In this document: piece after piece, positions 21,557 through 32,281 of the stretch
Numbering within the stretch: position 1 is the first letter of the stretch
Layout of the letters: every line of letters starts with the position of its first letter
Assembly: GCA_958510825.1 (NCBI GenBank)
Contig: OY294048.1
Span: 33,197,026-33,261,025 of the forward strand
From: Brachypterus glaber
Lineage: Eukaryota; Arthropoda; Insecta; Coleoptera; Kateretidae
Reading direction: 5' to 3'
Length of the DNA stretch: 64,000 nt
The notes under the pieces: model-generated
The model's input: only the letters and a program-made list of their open reading frames with translations
Told to the model about the DNA's origin: nothing
The model's database searches: none
Position numbers and translations under genes: made by a program

Positions 21557-21690
21557 TTGCCCAGCGTACAAATGTGCTAAGTACCGGATGGCCTAGCGTA
21601 AAAATATGCTAAGTATCGTTAACGGTTACGATACATTTTTACGCTAGGCCATCCGGTACTTAGCACATTTGTAAGCTAGGCCATCGATAT
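21557..21690. repeat. Hairpin MITE
   Basis: ACAAATGTGCTAAGTACCGG plus ATGGCCTAGCGTAAAAAT on the left are mirrored on the right. GTATCGTTAACGGTTACGATAC forms the tip. The right arm carries an extra TAAGCTAGGCCATCGAT. Confidence 0.7.
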
Positions 21691-22073
21691 ATAAATAAAC
21701 AAAAAACGTAAAAACAATTGATTTATAATTGCAACATAAAACAAATACTAATAACTTTAAAACAACAGCAAATCCAAATAAAATTGCTTTTTTAGAAAAT
21801 GCAGAATTTATTTAGCGTATGATAATTAAATTTTAAACAAATACGAAATAAAATAACTATAATCAAAGCGAATTCTTGTTAAACATTATTGTAATATACA
21901 GTGTGGATTTTTTAAAATGAATGAATTCGATAATAAAAATTTTACTCACATGAGGGCTTTATCTTGAAAAGTTTAAATAGGTTTTTTTGATTCTGATTTC
22001 AAAAGTGTTTTGTTTTTGAAAATTAAATAAGCGGGTTATTTCATATTTATTTCTATAAATTAGGCAGCCGACA
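21691..22073. other. AT-rich non-coding DNA
   Basis: Nothing recognised. Confidence 0.35.
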
Positions 22074-22099
22074 TTCAGCTCTCTTGGTAGGGGATTTTC

Positions 22100-22904
22100 A
22101 CGATTCACTCACCGCAGTAATGAGAAGAATCCAGCGCACGCGCACTGATTTTCTTATTTTTGTTTTGACGTATGCCAAAAATTATTTTAAGGTTATGTAA
22201 AATTCTTTCGCAGAATTTTACAAAAATATCTACCTTTTTCTTTGCGAGGTAATAGTTTTTTTTTAATTGGCTAAAAGTACTCGCTTTTAATAGTATTTTC
22301 GTAAAAAAAAATTGCGAAATATTCATTAACATTTGATTCTTAAAATATATCGCCTTCTAAATTCTGAAATATCGTATCTGAAAAATGCCTCCCATTAAAA
22401 AAAAAACACCAAACCAGCAAACTACCAAACCAAACCATTATTAACGTAAACCAACGCGTCCCATTAAAAAAAAAACAAAAAAACACTAAACCAGCAAACT
22501 ACCAAACCAAACCATTGTTAACGTAAACCAACGCCTCCCATTAAAAAAAAACACCAAACCAGCAAACTACCAAACCAAACCATTGTTAACGTAAACCAAA
22601 AAAGTCAAACAGAAATTCGTGACTATTTTAACAATCTTTTTCTATATATTCTAAGAAAAAAACTGGATTTTCCGCACCTAATTATATTCAAGACAGTTAG
22701 TTTTAGTAATAAAACCAGAAATCCGTTCATAAATATAGTTCATTTTTGTGGACCTTATGCGCACCGTAACCCCTCAAATTAAACTATTTCATAAAACTAC
22801 AACTGCCTAAACGAAAACCACTTTTGACATCCGTCAAAACAAAAATAAGCAAACCAGTGCGCATGTGCTAGATTCTTCTCATTACTGCGGTGACCGAATC
22901 GTGG
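22100..22904. mobile_element. hAT-like MITE, 805 bp, 8-bp duplication
   Basis: GGATTTTC is present at 22092-22099 and 22905-22912. The ends are ACGATTCACTCACCGCAG and CTGCGGTGACCGAATCGT, extending as an inverted repeat for about 65 bp (ATGAGAAGAATC, CAAAACAAAAATAAG). The centre contains three tandem units (22385-22600). No transposase. Confidence 0.75.
22385..22600. repeat. Three tandem units of about 73 bp
   Basis: Each unit has CCTCCCATTAAAAAAAA, CACCAAACCAGCAAACTACC and AAACCAAACCATTGTTAACG followed by TAAACCAACG. Units start near 22385, 22456 and 22531. A reverse-complement relative lies at 2255-2335. Confidence 0.85.
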
Positions 22905-23124
22905 ATTTTCACCATTCATCCATAATAACTTTTTCTATTACTTTTTGACGTTTTATTACTTTTCAGCCTAATTTCTTCGGTTATCGAATTTGTGAAAAAA
23001 ATGACAATCAGAAATGCTTTCGCTTAAAATTAAAAATTCTAACAGAATGAAATTTAATAAAACGTCAAAAAGTAATACAAAAAGTTCATATGGATATGGG
23101 TCAAATATCATCTACCAAGAGAGC

Positions 23125-23666
23125 TGAAGTTCATTACATACAGGGTAGTCCATTTATCATGGCAATGCCTAATTTTTAATAACTACTAGACAAATCAAAA
23201 AAAGTTTTCAACAAAAGTTATAAGAGCTTAATAAGAGCACAAAGTGGTGTATATTTTTGATATGTTTAGGGGGTTAAAAAAGCGTTAAAAAAGTAATTTT
23301 CGTAAAATTTTCTTAAAAAATCAAACAATTTTTGTTTAGTGATTAATTTTATGATACAAAAATGTAAATTTAACTTTAAAACTTATTTTAAATAATATTT
23401 TGGGCGGTGCGACACAGCATAAAGGCTTTCCCGTGACTGCAATTATGTAACTTTATTATCAGTAATGATGTTAGTGTCGCAGGCATTATAAATCATTTTC
23501 CAAACACTTTCGAATTATTTTATAAAATATTACGGGTGGAAACACCTGTTATTAAAATCGACCAAAAAATCATTTTTTTTGCATTTTCTGCTTTAGAATG
23601 TCATGAAACTTCGAGAAAATGTGATAAAAGTGGGTGTTAAAAAAATGTCTGTCTGTATGTCCAAAC
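23125..23666. other. Repeat debris between foldbacks
   Basis: It begins with TACATACAGGGTAGTCC (23140), a solo end of an ACAGGG-type foldback. Positions 23570-23660 match 15940-16040 inverted. No exon. Confidence 0.45.
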
Positions 23667-24496
23667 CCGGCGTATTTCCAGTTATAGTCCAGTGTTCAAG
23701 TTAATAAAAGAGGCTTACCTGGAATTAATTCAGGGTTTAGATTTTTGGTTTATTAGGTAGGGTTTAAGGCCGCAAATAAATAATTTTGCGACATTGAACT
23801 CGATTTCGAACTTTCATTTTTTTAACTTATTTTTCACAAAAAACAGACTTTTTAAAATATCTCAAGATCGGTGCATCCTAGAACAAAAAACTTTTGATAT
23901 GAAAATAAAGAGGACCAAATCTCCAACATTTTTTGAGTCATATATATTTTTGTACGACTTATAGCTAATTCACGGCACCGCCTTAAACGTTACACTGTAT
24001 GGTTTTAGATTTTTCTTTATGACTCGGCTAGGAAGGTTTTTTATGCCTAATACAATGGTGATTCAATCGAAAATCGGTTTACTCGAAATAATGGGGCACA
24101 AATGTGTGAATTATTAAAAAAAAATACTTTTACGTAAATTAAAAAGAAAGTGCCAGATAGATTTTTTTAATTTTCACCCAAAATGTTCTCAGGGGCATGC
24201 CTAACCAACGATAAAGAACAATTTTGGTTTTTCGAAAAAAAAAAAAACATTAAAAATCTAAAAACGTATAGTGTAACGTTTAAGAGATATTTTAAAAATC
24301 CGTTTTTTTTTTGTGAAAAACACGTTAAAAAAATGACAGTTCCAAATCGAGTTCAACGTCGCAAAATTGTTTTTTTATTTGCGGCCATTAACCCTACCCA
24401 ATAAACCGAAAATCAAAACTCCCTGAATTATTTCCAGGTAAAGCCTTTTTTATTGATCTGAAGACTGGACTACAACTGGAAATACGCCGGCTACTG
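23667..24496. mobile_element. hAT-type foldback, family D copy 1
   Basis: CCGGCGTATTTCCAGTTATA (23667) is mirrored to AACTGGAAATACGCCGGCTACTG. The arms pair over nearly 400 bp each (for example AAGGCCGCAAATAAA, GTTTAAGAGATATT-type blocks). The uninterrupted sequence ATTGATCTGAAGACTGG (24457-24473) is the empty counterpart of the insertion site used at 35661-36578. The left-most CAGTA is missing, so this end is eroded. Confidence 0.8.
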
Positions 24497-24601
24497 ATAA
24501 TAGGCTACCAACTCTCAAACTATTTTTTCTGAATTGAGAATCAATGTGAACGCATTTCAATTATCTGATAAAAATTTATAGAATAATCTAAAACAGTATA
24601 A

Positions 24602-24977
24602 GATAAAGAATTATTAAGTGCACTATGGTCATTTGTTAGGAATAAAGTCCATAATCTTTTAAAACCGAGCACCTCAGATTTTACTGTTGATGATTTTATA
24701 ATATGTAGTCCCCCTATTAACAGGATTAACTCTTGGTTTGCGTTGGAAAGTCACTTAAACCTAAATGTCTGTTCAAGGTTAGGTAGTAGATATTATTTTA
24801 ATAGCACAGTATAAACAAAAAACCTATTAAAATTTTAGACAAACTTAAATGTCACAAATTAGGACCTACAATGCGTGATAAAATAACACTAAAAATTATT
24901 TTTAAACCACTAATCATAGCTGTCTTGATTCAATTTATACTCAGATTCTGCACGGAGGTAAATATGATAAACTAATT
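24602..24977 (+). pseudogene. Unrecognised coding-like relic next to the MXD exon
   Basis: A 70-codon stop-free stretch (24602-24811) reads LLSALWSFVRNKVHNLLKP, SDFTVDDFIICSPPINRI and SWFALESHLNLNVCSRLGSR before TAA. After a frameshift a second open stretch (about 24816-24977) reads LDKLKCHKLGPTMRDKI. Composition is protein-like, unlike the AT-bias frames elsewhere. It lacks a start codon and has no recognised family. It may be a decayed transposon or gene fragment in the MXD intron. Confidence 0.3.
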
Positions 24978-24986
24978 TTGACTTAC

Positions 24987-25101
24987 CTTAATAAATCTTT
25001 TTGCCTTAGTTAGTAATCCTAATGTAGTGTGCTTTGATGCTTCTGTTCCTAGTGGTACTATATCCTTAAGTTTATCTAAACAGTTCTTTAGGTGAGCGCG
25101 T
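24987..25101 (-). CDS. MAD/MXD-like bHLH transcription factor, internal exon
   Basis: On the minus strand, acceptor TTTGTTTCAG is followed by 115 nt (one base plus 38 codons) and a consensus donor, AAG|GTAAGT. It encodes [18 protein letters not shown] and then [17 protein letters not shown]: the end of the basic region, helix 1, loop and helix 2 of a bHLH of MAD/MXI type (RRAHL...PLG...HTTLGLL.KAK..IK). From family knowledge these proteins pair with Max and repress E-box genes through Sin3. It lacks the MNT-type loop. The preceding exon must supply the upstream Arg-rich basic residues and the following one the leucine zipper; neither was found here. Confidence 0.88.
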
Positions 25102-25333
25102 CTGAAACAAATGTCTTTTGTTACTATTTCACAAAAAAAAATTAAAATAGTTATTTTGATTATATTTGGGTTCATTTACCCAATACCCAAGACTTGTTTG
25201 TCACATTTCATAAAATTTTTTAAATTTTTAGTTAGTTGTTAATTACACTGGCCTGAAAACTTTGAGTAGATAAAGTCTTAGATTTATTAACTGTTTTCAG
25301 TATTTTTTAGGGAACTGATTACGAATATAAGCT

Positions 25334-26010
25334 TTGTTTAAAAATGGCAAAAATACAAAATAATTATACCTATACTGCCCTATTACGCTAGAAAGTCCAA
25401 ACTCCATTTGTCGCATAGCAACGTTTTCACGTCAACTCTGTTGTAATATTTTGAAAACGCTGCTATGCGACAAATGGAGTTACTGCTTTCTAGCGTAGTA
25501 GGGCAGTATAATAATTCTTATATTTTATTATAATATACAGTATTTCCCCGAATGGAGTTACAAAGAGGAAATTTTATTTTTATTTTTGATATCTCAAAAA
25601 AAGTCCCTCTTGATAACTTGAACTGCTTGTTTCCAAACTCCTAAAACACTAAGCACTTTTTGCATAACTCTTACGGTTGATGGGATAATGTTTTTTTCTT
25701 CAAAATGGCGACTTTTTATTTTTTTTAATTTTTGATATCTCAAAAAAGTCACTCTTTAAGCTTTGTTTAAAAATGGCAAAAATACAAAATAATTATACCA
25801 ATAATAATGCTTATATTTTATTATAATATACAGTATTTCCCCGGATGGAGTTACAAAGAGGAAATTTATTTTTATTTTTGATATCTCAAAAAAAAGTCAC
25901 TCTTGATAACTTGCACTGCTTATTTTTAGACTCCCAAAACACTAAGCATTTTTTGTATAACTTATAAGATTCACGATATAATGCTTTCCTCTTCAAATGG
26001 CGACTTTAAA
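25334..26010. repeat. Tandem duplication of about 290-bp units
   Basis: Unit 1 (25334-25756) and unit 2 (25757-26010) share AAGCTTTGTTTAAAAATGGC, ATATACAGTATTTCCCC, ATGGAGTTACAAAGAGGAAA, TTTTTGATATCTCAAAA and TCTTCAAAATGGCGACTTT-type ends. Unit 1 is longer because a MITE (25373-25508) is inserted in it. Confidence 0.8.
25373..25508. mobile_element. Hairpin MITE, TA-flanked
   Basis: TACTGCCCTATTACGCTAGA (25373) is mirrored by TCTAGCGTAGTAGGGCAGTA (to 25508), flanked by TA. CCATTTGTCGCATAGCA pairs with TGCTATGCGACAAATGG inside. Unit 2 of the surrounding duplication lacks it. A partial copy lies at 57915-58012. Confidence 0.8.
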
Positions 26011-27817
26011 AAATACCATTATCTCATGAACTATAAGAGTTGGTGCAAAATCACACGCAGACAAAATGCTCCAGCTTATGATAAAATTTCTGCCACTGTG
26101 CCTGTGATTTTGCAAGGGACCAGAAAGGTCTTTTATTGTCAAAATTGTTTAAATCTCTTAAAACAACTCGAGAAAAACATTCTGGTTAAGGGATCCAGAT
26201 AATTTTATAATATAATTCGCCTTGCGAGAAAATCAAACTGATTCAGCAAAGACGTTCTTTCTGGTTTTCGCACTGGAAAAATGGTAAAATATAGCACAGC
26301 TGTTTTTCTAGTAATCAGTATTCTGTATATCGCAACCAAATATTTAGTTAAGGCAACATATATTCGGTTGCCATATACAAAATTCTAGTTGCACTAATTA
26401 ACCAGAAAAATAGCTGTTACTGTTACTGTTACTATTTTTTTTTGGCAAGCAACTAGATTGTTTTTTTGCTAAAACAGGAAACAGTTCTTTAGAAACTACT
26501 AAACATTATTTGAAATTTTGGTGAAGGCGCGACTATAGGCGACTATACCCGAGCAACTTTAATCCATGTTATACCCTAATATTTTTTTAAATAATAAAAT
26601 ACCTTACACTTTTTAACTCATCCAACCTCATCCAACTTGTTCCATTTTTATTATCATTATCAGAGCAATATAGCAAGTTGTATTGACAAAGTAAGTATTT
26701 CGGCTGTAACAGGGGGGTCACCCTGTATATATTGAGTATTTTTATTTTATTATTATTCTAAAAAAGTGAAAAACTTATTGTTCTTAACAGGAAGTTTGCT
26801 TTCACATATGTTTATATTATATTTGGTTCTCTTAGATTTTGCGTCATTGAGGCGTTTACATAAAAAGGGTATACTTTTTTATTAGACTAATTAATTGGTT
26901 AATTCGGTTTTATAATTAATAAATATGGGAATATCTTTAATGATGTTGTTTTAGATACTGGCAATTATTAGGGACTTTTTGTACAAATGGTTTTTTCTAC
27001 TTTAAAGCAATGACATGAAAATCAATATTATGTAGAAGTATTTTTTTAATCATTTCTCTTAATCTTTAAATTAATTTTCAGTAAATTAAAGTAATTTTTC
27101 AGTAAATATTTTTTAGTATTCACTTTGATAGTAAGCTCTTCAGATATATTTACGTTAATAGTTTTATGACTGGTATATCGGCATCTCTGGGAAGGAACAT
27201 TTTGCCTGTTTTGAGTGATGGTCAAAAAGGGGATTCCAAAATATGTAGTCGTCTAGTTAAGTTGGGTCTTAGGGGAATTTTAGAATTAACGTAATATGTG
27301 AAAATTTAAAGTAAAATTTAGAGTCGCGAGTATAGATAAAGGGTAAAAATGCTATTTATTCATAATTTTTTCATTTCAAATTAAAATATTTTGTTGTTTT
27401 TTTATTTTGTTTTTAACTTTTCATTTTTCTTTTATTAAATTCTTTTAATTTTTTAATTCTTTCGTTTTATTGGCAAGATATATTTTGATTAATTTAAAAT
27501 ATATTTGAAGTTTTTTAACTTTCACATATCTAGAGTTCAGATATCAGGTAAGTATTAAGTAGTAATTAGATTTTTATATTAACATATGTAAGCATATGTT
27601 TGGTGGCTCGCTACCCAAATAGCAAACATACTGCTATTTGTATTTGGTACGTCTCCAAATAATAGTGTGTGGTTCTAAATAAATGTCTTAGATAATTAAT
27701 ATTTTTGGCTTAAATTGGGACCAACGCTTTATTACACGGCAGTTCAAGGTGGTCATATTTTGTTGCTTTTCTTATAATAAAAGTGTATTCTAGGCTATTC
27801 TTAGCTAAGTGCGTGAT
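26011..27817. other. Mostly unique AT-rich DNA, probably intron of the MXD-like gene
   Basis: Two small structures are visible: a hairpin at about 26297-26420 (CAGCTGTTTTTCTAGT/ACCAGAAAAATAGCTG, with GCAACCAAATAT and CGGTTGC inside), and a solo foldback end CACCCTGTATA at 26719. An open stretch near 27115-27295 (+) of about 60 codons is noted but not called. Confidence 0.4.
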
Positions 27818-28240
27818 TTAAAATACAAATGCAATTAATTTTATAGTTAATAACGCACGCAAACACTGTGACATATATTAGATCGACGTCCGTCGACGAA
27901 CGGCATTAAACCACGCCCGAGCGCCATTGCTGCATTGTCGGCCTTTTATTAACGAGATATGGTAACGAGATATTATGTGTTCGGACACAATCAAATCAGC
28001 GTTTCGCCATTTGATGGGTCCGCCGCGGTCACACATAAATCAACCGCGCGGTTTAGTGTGCCAAAAGTTTTAGTCGGGGAGCTGGCGAACATTTTAAATA
28101 AGATATTTTTTCCCGGCTAAATTTTACATATAGCCCTGTAAATTTTAAAAGACGGTATCTCAAAAATATAAATGCAATTAAATTTAAAATATAAATGCAA
28201 TTAATTTTAACGCACACAAACACTGTGACGTATATGCACG
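27818..28240. repeat. 58-bp direct repeats flanking a CpG-rich segment
   Basis: TTAAAATACAAATGCAATTA through ACGCACGCAAACACTGTGAC (27818-27875) recurs directly at 28183-28238. The 300 bp between is the most CG-rich unique sequence in the window (GATCGACGTCCGTCGACG, CCACGCCCGAGCGCC, CCGCCGCGGTC, CAACCGCGCGG) with no open frame. It could be a conserved regulatory region, a promoter fragment or an insert flanked by duplicated ends. Confidence 0.5.
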
Positions 28241-28852
28241 AGGTACGGTCCATAATTTTCCGGCCTGACCAACTCACAGTGGTCCCAAAAAAAATAAAAA
28301 GTGACAAAATTCTACTTTTTTTTCATAGAGCCGTTTTTTGCACCGCTCATTACGAAAAAAAATAGTGACAAAACTAAAAAAAAATGTGTGTATTACGTAA
28401 CGCAATCATTTTGGACTTTTTATTTCTATTTTTCTATACCATTAACATGGGCGTAACACTCCAAAATTCTGTAAGGTGATATGATGGTCAGTTGTGAACC
28501 ACTGTTATACCAGGGCTGTTAATATATTATTTAGGTTATATTTACTTCAAAAATTTCGATATAACTTTAACAGAAGTATTTAATTTTTTTCCAGATTTAA
28601 AATTACGTGTATTATTGTTATTCAAAAATTATTTAAAACAATTTAATTTCATCAAATTAAAATTCCAGTTTATACCCAAACTAAAGCCTCTTGTTTGATT
28701 TCAGAAGCCATCCAAACCCAAATATATTTTATTTCAGCAGCACAAAGATTTTTCATCGATTTTTACCCATTCTTCAACTCTCAGCTAGTTACCCATACTT
28801 AGCTTTAGCTTTGACCAACATAAGCCCGTATAATTTTTTTTTGTTATCTGCC
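28241..28852. other. Non-coding; solo MITE end
   Basis: Positions 28392-28415 (GTATTACGTAACGCAATCAT) are a solo end of the GGGAACGTTCAAG MITE family (39764, 58327). Acceptor-like TTTGATTTCAG at about 28705 is followed by a Ser/Pro-rich frame, without a convincing donor. Confidence 0.35.
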
Positions 28853-29114
28853 CAACGAACTAACAACTCTTCTCTCTAGAATAAGCATACCGTTAATATA
28901 AAGTATAGCCAACATCTCGGACATCTCGGTTTGTTTGTAAACAAATAGGTATATTCAGGCCTGAACAATAACAATTACCAGTAACTGTTATTGTTGTCTC
29001 TGTTAGAACAAAGCTGTGCGAGTAAGACAGACAAATGTATATGTTGGCTACGTTTTTTTTTTAGTTTTTACAAAAGAAATGCCTATTCTAGAGAGAAGAG
29101 TTATTAGTTCGTTG
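28853..29114. repeat. Foldback, 262 bp
   Basis: CAACGAACTAACAACTCTTC and TCTCTAGAATA are mirrored by TATTCTAGAGAGAAGAGTTA and TTAGTTCGTTG. Inside, ATAGCCAACAT pairs with ATGTTGGCTA, and AACAATAACAATTACC pairs with the adjacent AACTGTTATTGTT. Confidence 0.65.
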
Positions 29115-29166
29115 TCTCTGCCGGATTAGGCTGTGGCAGTTTGTCTGACTTCACCAGAAAAAAGCT

Positions 29167-29369
29167 ACTTGCAACTGCGAAGGGTATACTATAAAATGCA
29201 AAGCATTATATTTCTTCATGGCTTGATAATTTTGGGTTTTAAATAATTTTAACTGCGTTTTATAAGTTTTTGGAAAAATGCAACATACCAACCACTGTGA
29301 AGAGTAGGTATATAATGGAAATTCCATTATGGAATGTGCAGCATTACATATCTTCAAGGCTTGTTTTGG
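29167..29369. repeat. Two copies of a dispersed 60-bp hairpin motif
   Basis: The motif is CTGTGAAGAGTA, TATAATGGAATGCG, AGCATTACATATCTTCA and GGCTTGTTTT, in which CTGTGAAGA pairs with TCTTCACAG. Copies lie at 29167-29222 and 29291-29369 here, and at 39548-39582, 58113-58168, 60990-61049 and 62750-62808, with a half at 31133-31157. Confidence 0.6.
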
Positions 29370-29941
29370 TTCTTTATGGTTTTAATCCTGTATATTTTTG
29401 ATTTTGTATCATTACAAGCAGTTAATGGCGTGTAGTGCATACTCACGATATTCCGAAAATTGAATGTTTTCTTAAGAAACTAATCTTTAAAATAGCTTTT
29501 CTCATACGCCAAGAAAACATTACGCGTTATTTATTTAAAAAGTTCTTTCAAAACGGTCGCATTATTATTTGTTAGTCGGTTTTATTATATTTCCTAAAGT
29601 AATTTAACAATGGCACAAATGATATATATTCCAGAATTTTTGTTTGCTTTCATTTCTACTTGCATTCTACGCAGTATTACATAGGGTAAATAATATACAG
29701 TGTGGAATTTTCATACAGTGCGGTCCAAAAGTCATCCCCCCCTTTTAACTTTTGAACGAGTTGAGATATCGACTTCAAATTTAGAACTCTTAAATGATTC
29801 TTCGAATTATCGGGAAAAATTTATTTTTTTAATGTCAAAAAATGCAGTTTATTCAATTATTTACATCCTCCAAATTTTATCCTCATAAGTTAATAAACAA
29901 AAAAGTTATAGGGGTGTACCACTATTTTGTGGCACCCGGTA

Positions 29942-31123
29942 TATACAGGGTGTATTTGAAATAGCGTAGGAAATTTTAACAGATGATTCTACATGATAAA
30001 ATATGACAAAAAGTTCCTATAAACATATGTCTAAAAATGCGTCATAAGGGAGCTACGCCCCTTTGAAATTGGCTAAAAAAATCGGTTTTTATTTAATAAC
30101 TCAGGAACCCTTTGAGATATGTTAACGAGGTTTTGCACGTGAATTAATCCTATTAAGGCCCATCTTTGTATGTCATTTTCACGTACTTATTTAAACCAGA
30201 GGTGTGCGAAACGGGGGGGCCTTATCAGTTTTTTGTCCCAAACTTTTTTTGTGTTACTTTTTTGCAATTTTATTTTTGAAATATGATTCCTCAGGTCAAA
30301 ATACATAAAAAAGGTACTCTTGTTGTAATACTGTAGGATTAACCGTTTTCGAGAAAAGTTCATTTAAAGGTGAAATTTCACGGTTCGAGGACGAAAAATT
30401 AAATAATAAAATGTCGAAAACCAAAATTTTAATGATGCAATGTTATTCTACATCAAAAAATAAGAAAAAAAGTTTCCATACATGTAGGTCGAAAAAATGA
30501 TTTTAAAGCTACCATAGCCCTTTAAAAATGGTGCATATTTAGGAGACCATAGCTCCATTAGGATTGATTTTTGGAAGTACCTGTATATGAGGTTTTCTTT
30601 TTAGTTTTTAATGTACATTCGCCCTGCATCATTAAAATTTTGGTTTTCAAAATTTTAGTATTTAATTTTTGGTCTTCGAACCGTGGAATTTCACCTTCAA
30701 ATGAATTTATATCGAAAACGGTTAATCCTACAGTATTACCACAAGAGTACCTTTTTTATGTATTTTGACCTGAGAAATCATATTTTAAAAATAAAATTGC
30801 AAAAAAGTTACACAGAAAAAAGTTTGGGACAAAAAACTGATAAGCCACCCCCGTTTCGCACACCCCTGGTTGAAATAAGTACATGAAAATAACACATAAA
30901 AACGGGCCTTGGTAGTATTAGTTGACGTGCAAAACCTCGTTGATATATCTCAAAGGGTTCCTGAGTTATTAAATAAAAGCCGATTTTTTTAGCCACTTTT
31001 AAAGGGGCGTAGCTCCTTTATGACGCATTTTTAGACATATGTTTATAGGAACTTTTTGTCATATTTTATGATGTAGAATCATCTGTTAAAATTTCCGACG
31101 CTATTTCAAATACACCGTGTATA
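29942..31123. mobile_element. Foldback element, family C copy 1
   Basis: TATACAGGGTGTATTTGAAA (29942) is mirrored to the right end ACACCGTGTATA (31123). The arms of about 500 bp share TCTACATGATAAAATATGAC, AAAAGTTCCTATAAACATAT, GAGCTACGCCCCTTT and TTTTGCACGTGAATTA-type blocks. A partial copy lies at 61772-62095. About 230 bp upstream (29710), TACAGTGCGGTCCAAAAGTC is a solo end of the 36963-37783 family. Confidence 0.8.
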
Positions 31124-31577
31124 TGCGAACCATTAAGCATCTTCCGGGCTTGTTTTAAATTACATAAAACTTTATAAACTTATCCAAAGTTAATTATCCA
31201 CAAACAGTTTTGTCTAGCAAGTAATTTAATTTTGTCTTAAAAGTAGCTTGCGGCTGACATTTCGTTAAGTAGGTTTGCCGGACCATAACCTCTTTAATTT
31301 GCTTGCATATAAGGTCTGGCTTTTAATGTTTACGTACGGTTGGCTTTTAGTATACTATGTTCTACGTTATTCAGACTGTTTAGAACAGTAATATTACCGA
31401 AGATCTTTGGTGCTTGGACACAGAAATTACATCTTAAATGAAGGTCATTCAAAAAGATTCATAGACTCAAGTTTTAAGAAAAATGATAAAAATAATAAAA
31501 TATTTTAATAAAAATACTGCTGTCAATAAAAGAATAACTTACCCTAAAGTTTAATTAAAATACGCTGCTCAGTAAAA
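31124..31577. other. Non-coding DNA
   Basis: Only the half copy of the dispersed hairpin motif (GCATCTTCCGGGCTTGTTTT, about 31138) was recognised. Confidence 0.35.
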
Positions 31578-32281
31578 GAGTTTTCCCATTTTTCACCTCC
31601 GCGCGTAAAATGGATTTTTCATTATTAGATTCACCTTAGGCAACCTTAAAAATCCCAATATATCAGTTTTCAAGAAATCTACCCCCGCCCCTCAGGGGTT
31701 TAGTTAATTTTTTTTATTATCAGATTCACTTTCAGCAACCACCATATACCAATTTTTACGAAAACTACTAGAAGTTAGAGTTAGAATTTTTTTATTATCA
31801 GATTCAGTTTCAGCAACTCATTTCCACGACAACTACCCCCGCCCCTCCGGGGGTAAAATTTAAAAAAAATATCATATATATTTCGACCCCAAAAACCCCT
31901 ACATACCAATTTTGACCAATTTCTCGAAAATGTTACGCCGCGTTACATGGGGGGGTATGGGTCAAAAATGGCCAAATTTTTCGTTACGTAATACTTAAAC
32001 GTTCCCCTTTCCGCACCAAAAAACAATCCCGAGCCAGAACTTTTGGTAACATACTGTATGCCAAGTCTCTAGCTTAAAGCGTTCTTAAGTTACCGTGCGC
32101 ACAAGATTTCCCGGACAGAACGACCGACCGACCGACCGTCCGACCGATCAATCGACCGACAATTTTTTTTGCTTGAAATTGATTTATATCGACATAAAAC
32201 GTCATAAAACGCAAAAAAATTAAATTTTTTTCATGAATACAAGGCTTTCCAAAATTTTGAAAATTTTCAAAATGGGAAAAC
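31578..32281. mobile_element. 95-bp-repeat / GACC element (copy 2)
   Basis: The ends GTTTTCCCATTTTTCACC and AAAATGGGAAAAC are inverted. The 5' half holds about four decayed 95-bp units (TTATTATCAGATTCACTTTC, AGCAACC, CCATATACCAATTTT, CTACCCCCGCCCCTC). The 3' half has TCTCTAGCTTAAAGCG, GACCGACCGACCGACC and GGCTTTCCAAAATTTTG. A solo MITE end (TTACGTAATACTTAAACG, 31984) lies at the junction. No transposase. Confidence 0.7.

Larger units (their letters stand above)
22074..23124. mobile_element. Outer foldback interrupted by a hAT-like MITE
   Basis: TTCAGCTCTCTTGGTAG (22074) is inverted at CTACCAAGAGAGCTGAA (to 23124). Inner blocks TACTTTTTGACGTTTTATTA and TAATAAAACGTCAAAAAGTA (22935-23075) are also inverted. 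Excising 22100-22904 plus one 8-bp duplicate leaves a compact palindrome. Confidence 0.65.

Noticed and set aside
27115..27297. 60-codon plus-strand frame (includes SASLGRNILPVLSDGQKG)
   Set aside because: Acceptor-like TTTTTTAG is present, but there is no consensus donor or recognised family; left uncalled.
28706..28879. Exon after TTTGATTTCAG as continuation of the arrestin-like gene
   Set aside because: Joining it to the phase-1 end of exon 7212-7440 creates an immediate TAA, and the 9984 exon gives a better fit.
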